From: Hysterangium stoloniferum
Lineage: Eukaryota; Basidiomycota; Agaricomycetes; Hysterangiales; Hysterangiaceae
Assembly (NCBI GenBank): GCA_015178975.1
Contig: WHVD01000068.1
Coordinates: 124,001-188,000 of the forward strand
DNA length: 64,000 nt
Direction: 5' to 3'
The notes beneath the pieces were generated by a model that searched no databases, was not told the DNA's origin, and was given only the letters and a program-made list of their open reading frames with translations. Position 1 is the first letter of the stretch. Every line of letters starts with the position of its first letter. A program made the position numbers and the translations under genes. Positions 12,030 to 23,770 of the stretch are shown one piece after another.

Positions 12030-13060
12030 AAGTTGCATGTATGTAGGTGTTCATCCAGGATGAACAACTGTGCACATGCAACTTTTATCTAGCACTGAAG
12101 CTGTGGGTGTTGCAGGTATGCAGCTGTTCATCCAGGATGAACAACTGTGCACATGCAACTTTAGTGCTAAAGCTGTGCATATTGCAGGTATGCAGGTGTT
12201 CATCCAGGATGAACAACTGTGTACACACAACTTTAGCACTGAAGCTGTGTGTCTTGCAGGTATGCAGGTGTTCATCCAGGATGAACAATGCAGATGTTCA
12301 TCCTGGATGTTGTGGGTATACAGCTGTTCATCTAGGATGAACAACTGTGTACATGCAACTTTAGTGCCAAAGCTGCGGTGTTGTGTGTATGCAGGTGTTC
12401 ATCCAGGATGAACAACTGTGCACACACAACTTTAGTGCTGAAGCTGTGCATGTTGTGGGTATGCAGCTGTTCATCCAGGATGAACATCTGTGCACATGCA
12501 ACTTTAGCGCTGAAGCTGCAGGTGTGTGGATATGCAGCTGTTCATCCAGGATAAACAACTGTGCATATGCAACTTTAGCGCTGAAGCTGTGGGTGTTGCA
12601 GGTATGCAGGTGTTCATCCAGGATGAACAACTGTGCACACACAAATTTAGCACCAAAGCTGCAGGTATGCAGGTGTGCAGGTATGCAGGTGTGCAGGTAT
12701 GCAGGTGTGCAGGTATGCAGGTGTGCAGGTATGCAGCTGCTCATCCAGGATGAACACCTGTGCACATGCAACTTTAGCACCAAAGCTGTGCATGTTGCAG
12801 GTATGCAGGTGTTCATCCAGGATGAACAACTGTGCACATATAACTTTAGTGCCAAAGCTGTGAGTGTTGCAGGTATGCAGGTGTTCATCCAGGATGAACA
12901 ACTGTGCACACATGACTTTAGCACCAAAGCTGCAGGTGTTGTGGGTATGCAACTGTTCATCCAGGATGAACAACTGTGCACACACAACTTTAGTACCAAA
13001 GCTGTGCATGTTGCGGGTATGCAGGTGTTCATCCAGGATGAACAACTGTGCACAAGCATC
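12030..13060. repeat. ~72-bp minisatellite with palindromic core
   Basis: About fourteen tandem units of 70-79 bp. Each carries the perfect 17-bp palindrome GTTCATCCAGGATGAAC, followed by aactgtgcacacacaac and tttagcaccaaagctg. At 12660-12735 a 16-bp sub-unit (gcaggtatgcaggtgt) is expanded four times. Unit length stays near a multiple of three and has few stops, so long reading frames open on both strands; none resembles a known protein, and they are explained by the repeat. Confidence 0.9.
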
Positions 13061-13197
13061 CTTGCCTTGCCAATGTCCCACCGTTGGCCTCAAATATTGA
13101 AACAGTTATAGCACAAAGTAGTGAGGTAATCTACTTGCTTAAACCATTGTATTTTAGTAACTGAGAACTGGAATATAATACCAAATACATACTTTCT
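13061..13197. other. Intergenic, nothing recognised
   Basis: AT-rich stretch between the minisatellite and the first duplicated block. No repeat unit or gene is visible. Confidence 0.4.
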
Positions 13198-13600
13198 CTA
13201 ACACTCGTCTGGATTACCCTCAATTTGTTGCTTGTGCCTCAAGGAAACAAAATCAGTCAACAGGGAACCAGGAGCTCTCTCACCATCACTCCCATTTAAA
13301 TCTACCTCCATGCCTCCCTTGTCATTTCTCTTTCCGCCACGGTCAATCGCATCCACGAAGACTTGCAGACTCCGTTCAGAACCGCGAATATCCAACATCG
13401 GCCTCCCTGTTCTTTTACCGGCAATGTTTCTACAAATCGCGAAAAATCGGCAAGTGCGTGAGCAAAAGCAACTGGAGCTGATGGCTGTGCAATTGCAGAA
13501 CGTTCTACGGCGGCCAGCCGGGCAGCAGCATTACGCCGAGACTAAAGCGTGGCAGGGTGGGCGGCGGGATGAAAGGCAATAGAGATGTGTAGGAGATGCT
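13198..13600 (-). pseudogene. Unrecognised gene fragment, copy 1
   Basis: Minus-strand frames give blocks such as FVDAIDRGGKRNDKGG and, in another frame, FSRFVETLPV. The same blocks occur in copy 2 at 19596-19934, where they are in one frame. The nucleotide match between 13305-13770 and 19650-20105 is clear but diverged. The family is not recognised. Frame differences between copies and the lack of a long open frame suggest a decayed exon rather than a working gene. Confidence 0.4.
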
Positions 13601-14751
13601 CCATGATGCTGGTAGTAGTCTTGGCACTGTCGTGATACTTGAAAGAGAATCGGTGTAGTTCTTGACCATAAGTGCTAAAGCAACGGTGCGGCTGGCTGGG
13701 ATTCGGTTCCATGGCAGCGATATGTTGCGTAAAGGTACGGACTGCGTGGGGTATGGATGATGTTTAAGTAGGACAAAGGGAGGTGATCCGTCACGTGATG
13801 CAGCAGCCAGCCCTTTGTACTCTCGAAAACTGCAATCCCCAAGTGTCCGTGGCTACCAACACCCGTTATATTAGCTGGAGATAAGAGAGGCTCCGTTGAG
13901 AATGTCAGCGAAATGGAAAATAGTTAGCGAGTATAGCTAGGATGTCTAGCAACGCGATCGTGGATAATGTCGTTGAGGTAGGATATGGAATAGCCAAGGT
14001 AAGCTGAATAAAATTTCTTAGTGCTAGTTAGCATCTGTAGGGCCAGCTAGCGGTGGTGCCTTCGAGCTCGACTATAAATAAAAATATCTGCGCCTAGAAG
14101 GTGCCATCAATGCTGAAGTACTTCGATAGATAAGGTTTAGGGAGAGATAGACAACCTACCTCAGGCTTCATCATGGTATCCAGACTTTCCTCAATGTTCT
14201 TGATAATCTCCTATGTCATCTTCGGGAGTGTCTCCAGCGCCTTCAGCCTTTCTTTCAGTTATTAAGGGGAGGACGTCCTTAAAATGATTGTCGGAGGTGT
14301 TGCAATCAATGTGAGTGATGGAAAGACACGAGAATAAGGAGGCAAGGCCGAGGTCTACTCACGTTAGGCCTCATCACCATCGGGAACGCTGGGAGGTACC
14401 CTATCAGTCAATATTTATTCTGTATTATGAGCTGTGGGATATATATGGATGATTTATACCATGTTTCACTGTCATTTACTGTCATTTTATTTATTCTCGA
14501 TTCCGGGTCCCAGACAAATGCATAGCCGATCAATTTCAGGATTGCCGCTACAATGAAATTCACCGCACTGCTGATCCCTTCAATATAAGATTAGATAACC
14601 AAAGGTTCGTATTCTTGTGTTTTCTCAAGTATTTAGTAAAGAGGGTGTAAAATTTTCTTGCACTAATATATGAAATAAATTGCGATTGAGATTGGAATGC
14701 CAATTTTCCATAAAATTGTTGGCATCTATACCATAATGTGCATGCTAATTC
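13601..14751. other. Duplicated non-coding stretch
   Basis: No gene seen. The first part (to about 13770) matches 19930-20105. The last part (from about 14440) matches 21470-21760, including the block aatgcatagccgatca. The middle holds no clear feature. Confidence 0.5.
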
Positions 14752-16272
14752 TCAAGGTAAATGAGGGGAGGAAATGTCCGCCAAATTGGACGGAGAAAGA
14801 GCGTTTCCGACCCATCCATTGTCCTCCAGTATCGACATGCAATGCGAGCTAGATAGGACCAAAGGACCGGTGAATGGATTGGCGATGAGGAGTAAGAGGG
14901 AGTGCAAGTCACTTTTCAAACGTGAAAAGTCTTCAAAATTGTGCGGGTGATGGCGAAAATCAAGTGGATCGAAATGTAAGAAAAAATTCACGAAAGCGTT
15001 TACTACATTTTCTGCTTGTATTTCACCACAGGAGAATTCTGGATCGGGAGAAGTTGATATGAGGGAGATGATGGTTTTGATTGTGCTAGCAAGACAATGG
15101 AACGCGTACCGTTGGCGGGGTTGAATCGAAATATGACTAGAAGGGGAAGGTAAGTTAATTTATCAGTTGATAAGAGCGCATGTGCAACGTGCCGTAGATA
15201 GAAAGCAATGAACGAGGCAATTCGATTAATCTTCTTGGCATGCTCTATCAGCAATACCCTGTCCTCGAAGAATCTATTCACAGCACATGCTCGGGGCCAG
15301 AGGAACGAGTCATTCCCAATATCTCGCGATATAGCGCCAATCGTGGTATCTAGGGCAATATCCAATAACGCCTTAGAGAGGATATGAAACCGTGCATCCT
15401 GTCGAGAACATAGTATGAAAATATCCATGTGGTAGTATATACAGCGGGGGTTTCTGGTGTAGGACCATCTTGGGTGGTGGGATCTGGCATGGCTTGAGTC
15501 AGCTCGGTGAAGAATGCTGACAACATATCATACTCTGGTTGCAGCCAGGATTCCAAGTAATCATGAAAAGCATTCAGCTCATAGAATGATAGCTTACGTA
15601 AACGGCAGAGATATTGCATGAGATACGCAAGCTCAAAAAGAAGGTCCCGGTCCCGTTGCCACGAGCCAGTGTGATATCGAGCGAGAATTACAACGAGATT
15701 GGATAGAACGTCGTCATAATGAATATGCTGTTAAATTTGATGATGAAACACACCTTTTTATAGGGGGAATCCACCAATTATTGCAACTTTTCATATGAAA
15801 ATGCTAATTGTGGACCATGCATTTGGAGGTTAATGTGTGTCAGAACCACTATACACCTCCCCCAGAACCACTATACACCTCCCCGAGCACCAAACCTATA
15901 TTGTCAGGTGACACAAGATATTGAGAAACAAGTACTTTTATTACAAGCTTATTAAACCCTTGTATATTGTGTATTGCAATAGAGTCAACTCATACTATTT
16001 TTAATATATGCAAGGGTGCACTCATCAGATTTCGATATAGTGCTGACATGATTTCAGGCAACCCTTCATACCCAGACTAATGGAATACCCAAGCTAACCA
16101 TTCCAAAACAAGTTGGGCACAATCATCCTTTCGGTGTGCATCATCCATATATTCGAACATGTTAAAAACGTTGAATGCTTGTTCTCGAATATAAGGTGGG
16201 TAGGATGGCCTGCGAAGATGTTCAATGTTCAAAGGGTTGGCGATAAACTCGTGTAAGACATTGCAACTCATA
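14752..16272 (-). pseudogene. Unrecognised helical protein, copy 1
   Basis: Read on the minus strand from about 16272 to 14752 it gives NVLHEFIANPLNIEHLRRPSYPPYIR, then a Leu-rich, probably alpha-helical protein (RYLCRLRKLSF, AFFTELTQAMPD, LLLLIANPFTGP, SHCMSILEDNGWVGNAL). Copy 2 at 21775-23298 matches throughout. No known domain is recognised. It is interrupted by a solo LTR at 15729-16006 and by several frame breaks and stops, for instance TAG-type loss near 16078. Products of this size and composition are common among species-specific Agaricomycete families, but that is only an impression. Confidence 0.5.
15729..16006 (-). mobile_element. Solo LTR, 278 bp, TSD TATGC
   Basis: Flanked by TATGC at 15724-15728 and 16007-16011. 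Ends on the minus strand are TATTAAA and TTTAACA, i.e. TG..CA termini with the first G changed to A. It contains two copies of ccccagaaccactatacacctcc-type sequence (about 15845-15885). It is absent from the duplicated copy at about 23030, which shows the uninterrupted target. Confidence 0.85.
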
Positions 16273-16453
16273 CTGCATTAGATCAACTGTCTCTTGCAAG
16301 ATTATTCCAAGGTGTTGCACAGATGGATGTTTGTAAGGTCATCTAGTACTTCTAAAAGGTCCCCGACCATCCACAACTTGTTCATAAAATGATAGCTTGG
16401 CTAAGAACAATGAAACCTTTGAGTGATAAAGGATTGTCCTGCCGACTCGTTCC
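16273..16453. other. Link sequence left of the miniature LTR element
   Basis: Between the helical-protein fragment and the TRIM-like insertion. On the minus strand it may encode part of the gene carried by 17329-17963, but no reliable frame is seen. Confidence 0.3.
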
Positions 16454-16615
16454 TGTTGGTGTCTGCGAGCCATAGAAGCTGCGAGACTCCGGTATTGTCT
16501 CAGATGTTTGATTCTGAGATTGAATTAGGTATTTAGGTATATAAACATCATGTAGTGAGCATTATACAATAATGTGCTTTGCCCTTATACATTAAGACTC
16601 CCAAAATATTCAACA
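16454..16615. repeat. Left LTR of the TRIM-like element
   Basis: 162 bp, TGTTGG...TTCAACA. Carries a TATA-like ggtatataaa at about 16536 and matches 17167-17328 along its length. Confidence 0.9.
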
Positions 16616-17166
16616 GGTGTTGTGCCCCGTCTGCCAAGGTGGTGGAGTCTTAATGGGAGCACATCCCAGAGGGCCACCGGTTACCCTGGCTAGACAGTGT
16701 TTTGTCGGAATCGCCCCCTGACGCCATTGCGTGAAGTCACATAAGATCAGCAGATTTTCAAGTTGCACACTGTCGATTGTCCTCACCTCTCACATCGTTT
16801 GACGCCATCCCCTGCACATACGAATATGCTCCAGATAGCGCTGCGATGACCTGGCTGACTGAGGTGCTGAAGATATGTATGTTCCAGAGCCGTCGAGCCC
16901 GAGGATGGCAGCCCGACAGGTATCATGGGCCGGAGGGATAGGAAATCTCTGCCGGAGGGAATGCTATGACTAGTAGAGTCTTAGGGAGCTGTAGTGCATT
17001 ACGGAAGAGTGTTCAGGGGTGAGGAGGACCTGGGCAAGTTCATGAGAGCGGGACTCACTAAACATGACCTTATACCATTCGGATAACTCCCCGGTCATTT
17101 GGAACGACATTGGTCGACCTATGTATGGTTGAATAGTAGTGCGAGCTTCTAAGGCTCGAGGGGGAG

Positions 17167-17328
17167 TGTTGGAGTCTGTGAGCCATAGAAGCTGCGAGAC
17201 TCTGGTATTGTCTCAGATGTTTGATTCTGAGATTGAATTAGGTATTTAGGTATATAAATGTCATGTAGTGAGCATTATGCAATAATGTGCTTTTCCCTTA
17301 TACATTAAGACTCCCAAAATATTCAACA
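17167..17328. repeat. Right LTR of the TRIM-like element
   Basis: 162 bp, TGTTGG...TTCAACA, preceded by the tract gagggggag and followed by the second GTTCC. Confidence 0.9.
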
Positions 17329-17963
17329 GTTCCAGAACGAGTCCACAAAAATACCCTGGTCCAATCTCGGGTTCTGGGTCAGTATTCGTTTCGCCAGCAC
17401 CCCAGTCAACGTTTGGGTTCATATTGGATCCAGAGCCGTCTGGGATAATAAACACCTCTGGTGGATAGTGGCATGTTGCCTGGCCTCGGCACTTTGGAAA
17501 TCAGGTATTGGATGAGTGAATAACGATAATGATGAATTTCAATGGATAGATGACCCACAATTTCGTCTATCCAAATGGAAATCTGCTCTTGAGACAGCTG
17601 GATATGACCAATATAATAAGCCCCCTGTAGGCATAAGTCGTGGTCTGGTTCGTCGTGACCCCATTGCTCATGGAGCATTTTGTAAGTATTCACTACTCTC
17701 ATGTTATGTTGATTACCCAGCTGAGAGTCGGCAATTGTAACTGCTGCTGAAGGGGAGGTAGGGGGTAACCCTGCAGCGTCGGCCATACGAATTATCGTGT
17801 CCACCCCGTGGGTATTTGGTAGGGAATCGGTAGTGATGGGCATCAGTGCTTGGTTATCGATAAATGAAAAGTGATATGCCTCTGTTATAGCAATTGGGCA
17901 ACGTGTGCATCGCATTGCCATGAAACCTGTTCCGGCTGTGTTGCTGTGCCACGCCTTTGGCAT
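17329..17963 (-). pseudogene. Unrecognised protein fragment
   Basis: A 185-residue open stretch (17406-17963) continues in another frame (17334-17455, VFIIPDGSGSNMNPNVDWG and an acidic run) up to the TRIM-like insertion. It holds a CTRC motif and an Asp/His-rich middle but nothing that identifies a family. The frame change near 17470 and the inserted element mark it as broken. The element landed inside this coding stretch or its intron. Confidence 0.4.
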
Positions 17964-18618
17964 CTCACAGCATACTTTCCCACAATGCTAGGCAAGCCAG
18001 AAATAATCCGAAGCACTTCTCATTTGCACATGTTGTCTGAACTAGGAGGATTCCGTCATGTCTTATCCTATATCCACCATGCCGACTCAAGATGATCCTT
18101 CTCCATATTCCCGCTCAGAAGAACAAGCAGATTTTGGATAGTGAGACTGAGGATAAGTACTTCAAACAAAGCATGCGCACCAGGAAATCGCGAAATGTGT
18201 ACATACCCGGGCTAGGTAGTATAACAGGCAAAGCCCAGCTATTACTAAGTGGAATTTTTTTTTTACAATGAGTTGGTGTAGACTAGCTATCTCAGGTGTC
18301 TGCTACTTAGCCTGGCCTTGTTCTAGATGGTCTAGGACCGCTATATCACATTCTGAATAGTTTTATATTTAATAATTTATTTTTTATATTTACGAGCCAT
18401 ATTGTAATTAAAAAATAATATATAAAGTAACCAGCACATTATTGGTATTATATATAACCTCACCCTTACACCCCGACAGTGCTGCGGTGTCACAACACCA
18501 CAGCCACTGAACTTCTTGAAAACAAAGTCCTCCATCTGGCCGACACCATCCACTATCCATTCCATCTCATCCATCCCCTGACCCTGTGACCAGCAAGGAT
18601 ATAAAAATATGTAATGAC
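17964..18618. other. No gene seen
   Basis: Mixed sequence with a T9 run at about 18250 and an AT-rich block (18360-18440). Nothing recognisable on either strand. Confidence 0.4.
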
Positions 18619-18759
18619 TGTTGGGATACGAAGTGAGTCTTGTTACAAACAGATAAGGACTACAATACATGTATCATCCTTATATGTATACGCCTAGTAA
18701 CTGCTTACTAATATAGGCGTATTCTTGCTGCTCGCATATCAGATTCCCAAAATCCAACA
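18619..18759. mobile_element. Solo LTR, 141 bp, TSD ATGAC
   Basis: Starts TGTTGGGAT and ends ATCCAACA, a perfect 8-bp inverted terminal match, and is flanked by ATGAC at 18614-18618 and 18760-18764. Strand cannot be set. Confidence 0.9.
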
Positions 18760-19595
18760 ATGACGTTCACACTATAACAACGAAACTACCATGTATAATT
18801 GGCAATCCGGAATACTCATAGTTCTCGCATTACCACATATGGATATGATACCAGTGACAAAAGTCACAGCAACAATGCTGGCTCTTTCATCACATCAGGT
18901 TCGGCCCAAGATATAAAATAAATATACGAACAAAATATAACTACATTCATAGAGTGTGGAAATGGAGCCGAAGGGGAAGGACATAACATGACGATGAGGG
19001 CGGCGATAAGGATAAGGTGAAGGTGAAGAGGAGGGTCAGTGAAAATTGAAAGTGAAGGTAAAGGTAAGGGGCAGGGGCAAAGACAAGGTAGTCGAAGTAC
19101 GAGGGTGACTCAAATACAAAGTTGAAGGTGAAGGTGAGGGCGTGAAGATAGGACAACTTATAAGTTTTATGTGACTCCAATGTTACTATGGCTAATTGAG
19201 ACAGCAAATGTCACGCTTCGTCCAGCTCAAAACTATGGGTACCCTGTCTCGCGCTCGTGGATGTGGTCCGTAAAGGCGTACACACGAATACCGCCGCCAA
19301 CAATTAGGACGTAACTTTGGCCACGTCGCCGGGTGCCTACTCCACTGTACTTCGAAACGCAGAATCCCATAGACAGTGCAGCGGGTTCAAGCAAGGACAG
19401 CAGGGATAGCAGGGCGTGATCAAGAGCTGGGAAGAGGTGGCCTAGGACTGTGGGTTGGATATGCGTGTTGCAGCCATGAGCGACGTTCGTCTATAGAGCT
19501 CTACATTATGCATGATATTCCAAGGACAAAAAAGATACGTTCAATTTGTGGGATGATGGTATATATGACTGAGCGAGACTCACCAGGAACCCAAT
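18760..19595. other. No gene; GA-rich low complexity
   Basis: 18955-19150 is a run of aaggtgaagg/ggtaagggg-like repeats. Minus-strand frames there are simple-sequence artefacts. The rest carries nothing recognised. Confidence 0.5.
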
Positions 19596-19934
19596 TCATC
19601 CACCCAGCCGGTCTTTCGAACCTAAACCCAGACTTAAATCTAGTACTATGCCCCCCTTGTCATTTCTCTTTCCGCCACGGTCAGTCGCATCCACGAAGAC
19701 GCCGTTCGAAACCGCGATTATCCGGCGTCGGCCTCTCCGTTCTAGTACCGGCAATGTTTCAACAAATCGCGAAAAATTAGCAAGTGTATGAGCAAACGTG
19801 GCCGGAACTAATGACTGTGCAGTCACAGAAGGTCCTACGGCACCCAGCGGGGCAGCAGCATTCCGTCGAGACTTCAGGGTGGCAGGGTGGGGGGCGGGAT
19901 GAAAGGCTGTAGAGAAGTCTGGAAGACGCTCCAT
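19596..19934 (-). pseudogene. Unrecognised gene fragment, copy 2
   Basis: Open for 112 residues beginning MERLPDFSTAF, with FSRFVETLP and FVDATDRGGKRNDKGG, both shared with copy 1 (13198-13600). The start is plausible because both copies have ATG-like context there. No domain is recognised. It lies in direct orientation about 6.4 kb from copy 1 and is part of the same duplication as the helical-protein copies. Confidence 0.45.
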
Positions 19935-21774
19935 GACGCTGGTGGTAGTCCTGGCACTGTCGTGATACTTGAAAGAGAATCAGGGTAGGTTTTTATCGTA
20001 AGTCCGAAAGCAACAGCGCGACTGGCTGACATTCGGCTATGTGGCGGCGATATGTTGCGTAAAGGTGCCGTCGGACTGCGTGGGCTATGGATGATGTTTA
20101 AGTGTGAGGGATGGTTATCAATGCATCAAAACACACTTAAACCTTCCAGCCATCCTAGTTGCAATGAGAAGTCGTCCAACTGCAGGGAGAAAGCAGCGAA
20201 GACGAAGGCGTCACGAATGACAAGGTGATTATGAAGGGTGTTTGGTCAGCCAGCGGTGATCTCGGACTGCTTGCAGGGTGAGTGTGCTCTTAGCAGTGAT
20301 GGTGGGGGGTAAATTCCTAGTAATACAATGCAAAATGTGAAATGGAGATAATGTAACGTGCCGACTAATGAACCAACGAGTGATGAATGTGAAGAGCTCC
20401 CATTTGATAAGAGGGCTGCCCAAGGAGAAGAGCACTGTGACCAGAATCGCGTTGAAATAATATACCAAAAGTTGTATGAGGGCGGGATACCGGGATGACA
20501 GATGGAATGGGTGATAGGATGCAATGTCACGAAGAAGCGCGGCTTGAGTGACTTGGACATTGGTGCGTCAAGTGAGATGGATAAAGTAAAAACACAAACA
20601 AAAAGTTTCCTGCGTCAATTGTGAATGGCCGAGGTGGTTGATGAAGAGTGGATGGTTCCACATTGAGTAACAAACGGAAAAATTGCGATCATGAATAAAT
20701 AACAATGTGACCTCACTAGCCAGTGAGCTTGTGCGCTATAAATGTTAATAGATGCCATACAAGCCATGAGAGTAGATAGCTACGGGAGAGTAAAGTATAG
20801 TAAGCATAGCGATCAAAATAATGAGGAAAATAGGATACTAGAATAGTACTAAGGGTTGGAGATAGTGGTCATGGAAAACAGATGCCTGGTTGTCTGACAC
20901 AGATTGTAGTGCCCAGAGACCTTGGGATGGTTACGATTATCCAGTTTTAAACTGAAAAATTAGCAAAGGAGTATTGGGCATGAAATTTGCCTGATATTCT
21001 CATCAAGGAGAAATATATACACTCTAATTTACCTCACAGAGCGAAATCTTGAGTATTCCATCATTAAAGTCTCCAGTGTGCCAAAGCAAATAAGTAGGCA
21101 TTTATCGAACCACAACTTGTTCTGGAGGCAGCATGGAAGGGTTTGTTGTTGTTATTGAATGAGGTCAAATAAGCCAACAGTGATTCCACGTGTAGCTGGT
21201 AGCATGATGACCGAATCATCTGTACTTCAGCATCCTGCTCTGCTGTGTGATAAATCATAAGCTCATCTACCTTGAGGTGGAACTGTTGGGATGATCGGGA
21301 AATCAATAGACATATGCAAAAAGGGAATGGTACACAATACAGCAGTAGCAGAGTCTATGATAGATTAATTATAAGAAAAACATATTCATCTTACCTGAGT
21401 GCAGGTATGCATGGACTGAAGCCTGAAGGATAAAATAGTTTTGTGATGCCTTCAGCCCTGGATATATATGGATGATATATACCATGTTTGACTGTCGATA
21501 CCGGGTATACAAATGCATAGCCGATCAGTTTCAGTGATTGCCCCTAAAATGAAATTAACCGGACTGCTGATCGATCAATATAAGATTAGATAATCAAAGG
21601 TTCGTATTGTGTTTTCTCAAATATTTAGTACAGAAGGTATAAAATTTTCTTGCACTAATATATGAAATAAATTGCAATTGAGATTGGAATGTCAATTTTC
21701 CATTAAATTGTTGGCATGTATACCAATAACGTGCATGCTAATTCTGATGGTAAATGAGGGGAGGAAGTGTCCGC
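19935..21774. other. No gene; partly duplicated
   Basis: 19935-20105 matches 13600-13770 and 21470-21760 matches 14440-14740. The rest shows only short open frames without plausible proteins. Confidence 0.45.
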
Positions 21775-23298
21775 CTAATTGGACGCAGAAAGAGCGTTTC
21801 CGACCCATCCATTGTCCTCCAGTATCGACATGCAATGCGAGCTAGATAGGACCGAAGGACCAGTGAACGGATTGGCGATGAGGAGTAAGAGGGAGTTCGA
21901 GTCACTTTTCAAACGTAAATAGTCTCTGAGATCGGAGTCATGGTGAAAATCAAGTGGATCGAAATGTAAGAAAAAATCGACGAAAGCGTTTACTACATTT
22001 TCTGCTTGTATTTCCCTACAGGAAAATTCTGGATCGGGAGAAGCTGATATGAGGGAGATGATGGCTTTGATTGTGCTAGGAAGACACTTGAACATGTTCC
22101 ATGGGTGGGGTTGAATCGAAATATGACTAGAAGGGGAAGGTAAGTTAAGATATCAAGTTGACAAGAGCGCATGTGCAACGTGCCATAGATAGAAAGCAAT
22201 GAACGAGGCAATTCGATTGATCTTCTTTGCATGCTCTATCCGCAATACCCTGTCCTCGAAGAATATATTCACAGGATATACTTGGAACTGGAGGAGGCAG
22301 TGACACTCCCTATTGTTGGAATATGAGGTATCATCTATTAGTATGACCTCATACCTTGTATTGTGACTGCTTAGGTTATTGCCGGTTCATGGACTTCCGT
22401 GATAGTATTATTAATTTAGTGACAGAGTTCCGAGTTCCTTGTGAGCACAGACCCATGCACTAACCATGTAATATAGTATATAGTTAGCCCCAGTTGAGGA
22501 GTAGAAACCTCAACTGGAAGCCTAGTTATAGCATTGGTTTATTTCCACACCGCTCTATCTAAGTCGCATTCTCTGCCCTACATAGAGAGTCATTCAACTT
22601 GCTCCCCAGGCTTGCAGTTTATTCTAATACCTATGTTGCGATGTTGCCGGAATCGTGGTATCTAGGGCCATATCCAATAACGCCTCAGAGAGTATATGAA
22701 ACCGTGCATCCTGTCGAGAACATAGTATGGAAACATCCATGTGGGAGTATATACAGCGAGGCTCTGGTGTAGGACCATCTTAGGTTGTAAAATCTGGCAT
22801 GGCTTGAGTTAGCTCGGTGAAGAATGCTGACAACATATCATACTCTGGCAGCCAGGATTCCAAGTGATCATGAATAGCATTCAGCTCATTGAATGATAGC
22901 TTACGTAAACGACAGAGATATCGCATGAGATGCGTAAGCTCAGAAGGAAGGCCACTATCGTTCCGTTCCCAGCCAGTGTGATATCGAGCGAGAATTACAA
23001 CGAAATTGGATAGAACCTCGTCATAATGAATATGCAAGGGTGCATTCGTCAGATTTCGATATAGTGCTGACATAATTTCAGGCAACCCTTCATACCCGGA
23101 ATAACGGAATACGCAACCTAACCCTTCTAAAACAAGTTGGGTGCAATTATCCCTTCGGCGTGCATCAATGTCATAGTCGAACCTGCCAAAAATGTGGAAT
23201 GCGCGTTGTCGAATATAAGGTGGGTAGGATGGCCTGCGAAGATGTTCAATGTTCAATGGGTTGGCAATAAATTCGTGTAAGAACAATCTCATGGTCAC
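21775..23298 (-). pseudogene. Unrecognised helical protein, copy 2
   Basis: The better copy. 22780-23298 encodes 172 residues (LHEFIANPLNIEHLRRPSYPP, YSGYEGLPEIMSALYRNL, RYLCRLRKLSFNELNA) and 21775-22260 the C-terminal part (FFLHFDPLDFHHD, LLLLIANPFTGPS, SILEDNGWVGNAL). A solo LTR at 22314-22629 splits them. Leu-rich, probably all-helical, no catalytic motif seen, no family recognised. The 5' end is fused to a different conserved block at 23246-23485, while copy 1 has another upstream sequence; one of the two is chimeric or the join is an intron. Confidence 0.5.
22314..22629. mobile_element. Solo LTR, 316 bp, TSD CCTAT
   Basis: Starts TGTTGGAATA and ends TATTCTAATA, i.e. inverted termini once two C-to-T changes are allowed. 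CCTAT stands at 22309-22313 and 22630-22634. The paralogous sequence at about 15310-15350 lacks it. Confidence 0.85.
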
Positions 23299-23485
23299 TA
23301 CCTTCCGAGCGGCGGTACACAGTATCGGAAATTCTTTGATCGAGGACGTCAGAGATGCACATCATACAGGAGACTTTATTCCGAGTGCACCTCATGAAGG
23401 GGAACTCTCCGTTCATTCCGCAGAGGGGTGTGAGGAAGCCTATGGTGGTGAGAGAGTTGAAGGCCATGGTGCACGGTGATGCCAT
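23246..23485 (-). pseudogene. Conserved N-terminal block, copy 1
   Basis: Reads MAFNSLTTIGFLTPLC, MNGEF, RCTRNKVSCMMCISDVLDQR and YRRSEGSDHE. The second copy at 26340-26549 has the same blocks. The Cys pattern C-x7-C-x2-C is visible, but no family is recognised. After SDHE the two copies diverge: this one runs into the helical-protein gene. Confidence 0.4.
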
Positions 23486-23770
23486 TTCTACCGAGTATTA
23501 TGAGTGACCATGGAGTGGCACTTGAAGAAGTAAAATAAAATGATTGGGCACAGTTCATTATGTCGAGTAATTATTCTATTTATTTATTTTTCAGACTCTC
23601 AGAAAGGTGTAAAATGTATCAATCTGACCCCCATTTCACGGCAAATCACCGAGGAAATGACCAAGACCGTCTATGTGCAGTTAAACTGCTGTCCTAGATA
23701 CAGGTGAACTGTGTGGTGATTCGAGCTTGTCGAGCCTCTGCCGTGTCGACAAGGCACCGTGATGATTGCA
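23285..23770. repeat. Segmental duplication, block 1
   Basis: Direct match to 26370-26835, from the YRRSEGSDHE-coding stretch through catggtgca, the T/A-rich tatttatttatttttcagac and gattcgagcttgtcga. The copies differ by scattered substitutions and short indels. Confidence 0.8.

Larger units (their letters stand above)
16454..17328 (-). mobile_element. TRIM-like miniature LTR retroelement, TSD GTTCC
   Basis: Two direct LTRs of 162 bp each (16454-16615 and 17167-17328), starting TGTTGG and ending TTCAACA, flank a 551-bp inside with no coding capacity. Target duplication GTTCC is at 16449-16453 and 17329-17333. A purine-rich tract (gagggggag, 17158-17166) sits directly before the right LTR, which argues for plus orientation; the strand is therefore uncertain. 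The small size and absence of gag-pol fit terminal-repeat retrotransposons in miniature. The LTRs differ at only a handful of positions, several of them C/T or G/A. Confidence 0.9.

Noticed and set aside
12361..13111. Open frames over 230 codons on both strands in the minisatellite
   Set aside because: They follow the repeat unit exactly, exist on both strands at once and have repeat composition; no start context or domain.
20229..20560. Two overlapping minus-strand frames of about 80-100 codons
   Set aside because: No similarity to the duplicated partner region and no protein-like features.
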